Part shown: positions 51,569-52,514 of the stretch, piece by piece | Layout of the letters: the number at the start of each line of letters is the position of its first letter | Numbering within the stretch: the first letter of the stretch is position 1 | From: Stutzerimonas stutzeri | GTDB taxonomy: Bacteria > Pseudomonadota > Gammaproteobacteria > Pseudomonadales > Pseudomonadaceae | DNA: 52,514 bases | Reading direction: 5' to 3' | Assembly (NCBI RefSeq): GCF_024448895.1 | Contig: NZ_JAMOIC010000027.1 | Location: 1 to 52,514, forward strand | The notes under the pieces: model-generated | Databases searched by the model: none | Told to the model about the DNA's origin: nothing | Seen by the model: only the letters and a program-made list of their open reading frames with translations | Made by a program: the position numbers and the translations under genes

Positions 51569-52029
51569 GCAACACCACCCTGCGCAACGCCCTGGTCCTG
51601 TCCGTGCTGGTCAACGTCGGCGTGCTCGCTGGCCTCGGCTGGCAGAAACTCAGTCGCGATGGCCTGCCGATGCCCTCTGGCGCACCGACCGAGCTGTCGC
51701 GCGAGCTGCAACTGAGCGCCAGCCAGCTGCAGCGCTGGCACGATGCCGAGGCGCCGTTCCTGGCCTACCTGCGCGCCTCCAACGCCAGCCTCGGCGAACA
51801 CCGCAACCGGCTGATCGAGGCGATCTTCGCTGAACAGGTAGACCGCGCGGTAATCGACGCCGAGCAGGCGAAGATCGCCGAACTGCAGAACGAACAGCAG
51901 CGCCTACTCATCGACCAGCTGCTGCAGGAGCGCGAGATCCTCGAACCGCAGCAGCGCGCGCGGCTCGCCCAGGTGCTCACGCAGCAGTCGTTCGGCGCCG
52001 ACAGCATCGAGCAATTGCACCGCAAATGA
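51565..52029 (+). CDS. periplasmic heavy-metal/redox sensor, CnrX-like
   Basis: 154 aa with an N-terminal membrane anchor (about 8-25; LVLSVLVNVGVLAGLG) and a helical periplasmic part rich in Gln, Glu and Arg (LSRELQLSASQLQRWHDAEAPF, EHRNRLIEAIFAEQVDRAVID, LQNEQQRLLIDQLLQEREIL). This resembles CnrX/ZraP-type helical sensors placed with ECF factors. Metal ligands are not clear (few His/Met). It probably relays an envelope signal to the anti-sigma factor. Start overlaps the anti-sigma stop. Confidence 0.75.
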   Translation: MSNTTLRNALVLSVLVNVGVLAGLGWQKLSRDGLPMPSGAPTELSRELQLSASQLQRWHDAEAPFLAYLRASNASLGEHRNRLIEAIFAEQVDRAVIDAEQAKIAELQNEQQRLLIDQLLQEREILEPQQRARLAQVLTQQSFGADSIEQLHRK

Positions 52030-52121
52030 CGGATTGCACGGCGCGATGGAACAAAACCGTCGCGCCTGCGTTAGAACATCAGGAGCCGCACTTCGCCGGC
52101 TCGCTCAATGGAGTTCTATCG

Positions 52122-52514
52122 ATGATCCGCAAACCCCACGCTCTCGCCCTCGCCATCATCCTCGCCGGCACCCTCGGCCACGCCGGCACCAGCCTCGCCG
52201 CCACCAGCCATGACCACGGCCACGGCGAAGGCGCGCCGGCGCTGCAACTCGATGCCGGCAAGCGCTGGGCCACCGACGCGCCGCTGCGCCAGGCAATGGG
52301 CACCATCAACAACGATATGCGCCAGGCGCTGCCGGCGATCCACGAAGACCGTCTGCCCGCCGCCCGCTACGGCGAACTGGCCGAGACGGTGCGCGGCCAG
52401 GTCGCCTACATGGTGGAGAACTGCAAGCTGAGCGCCGAGGCCGACGCGCAGCTGCACCTGATCATCGCCCAGCTAATCGCCGGTGCCGACGCCATGAGCG
52501 GCGCCCCGGCCGGT
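52122..52514 (+). CDS. DnrO-like protein, partial at the window edge
   Basis: At least 131 codons starting MIRKPHALALAIILAG, with a signal peptide (about 1-27, ending SLAATS), a His-rich stretch HDHGHGEG near residues 30-37 and then ALQLDAGKRWATDAPLRQAMG and YGELAETVRGQVAYMVENCKL. Similar to small periplasmic proteins annotated DnrO in pseudomonads; function not established. The His-rich head could bind metal, which would suit the sensor module just upstream. The 3' end lies beyond the window. Confidence 0.6.
   Translation, partial: MIRKPHALALAIILAGTLGHAGTSLAATSHDHGHGEGAPALQLDAGKRWATDAPLRQAMGTINNDMRQALPAIHEDRLPAARYGELAETVRGQVAYMVENCKLSAEADAQLHLIIAQLIAGADAMSGAPAG

Overview
The window is a chromosomal segment of a high-GC pseudomonad, most likely of the Pseudomonas stutzeri (Stutzerimonas) group. 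The reasons are the gene order tRNA-Leu, tRNA-Leu, purA, hisZ, hflC, hflK, hflX, hfq, miaA, mutL, amiB, tsaE, nnr, queG, which is the conserved Pseudomonas block; the GC-rich third codon positions; the REP-type palindromes of Pseudomonas; and a ptxABCDE phosphite operon whose PtxD looks essentially the same as the protein known from P. stutzeri WM88.

Layout. 1-14.9 kb: core block with two identical tRNA-Leu(CAG) genes and the housekeeping genes above, mostly on the minus strand and tightly packed. 15.1-25.6 kb: a galactose catabolic cluster. A secreted mutarotase (galM, plus strand) faces a minus-strand array: a FadR-type GntR regulator, an SMP-30 lactonase, an SDR sugar dehydrogenase, an AraFGH-type ABC importer, dgoK, dgoA and dgoD. 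Together these encode the non-phosphorylating (De Ley-Doudoroff) route from galactose to pyruvate and glyceraldehyde 3-phosphate. 26-28.7 kb: a YceK-like lipoprotein, ubiX and mpl, with a dense cluster of palindromic repeats. 28.8-35 kb: ethanolamine catabolism (aldehyde dehydrogenase, eat permease, eutB, eutC), interrupted by a MITE-like element and by a repeat-laden duplication of the eutB 3' end. 35.2-37.3 kb: a RidA-family gene, mtfA and ppa.

37.5-46.5 kb: accessory DNA. A P4-type integrase lies just after the ppa terminator. It is followed by an unrecognised 612-aa lipoprotein, the C-terminal remnant of a second tyrosine recombinase, and the ptxABCDE operon (phosphite importer, NAD-dependent phosphite dehydrogenase, LysR regulator) with a candidate Pho box upstream. 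The region ends in a truncated IS5-family element fused to a trmA gene that has lost its 5' half.

46.5-52.5 kb: chromosomal genes again, with scars. A metallo-beta-lactamase-fold gene is frameshifted and cut off by repeats. A redox locus follows: a cytochrome b561/flavin reductase/2Fe-2S fusion protein, divergent from an SHP-type (DUF1924) monoheme cytochrome and a diheme cytochrome c. Next comes an ECF sigma factor, anti-sigma factor and CnrX-like periplasmic sensor module, and the start of a DnrO-like gene cut by the window edge.

The most notable items are the complete phosphite-oxidation operon in a decayed mobile island, the IS5/trmA deletion scar, the orphan lipoprotein, the duplicated eutB tail, and the fused cytochrome b/reductase next to SHP and DHC cytochromes. 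All assignments are by reading the sequence; no database search was run.
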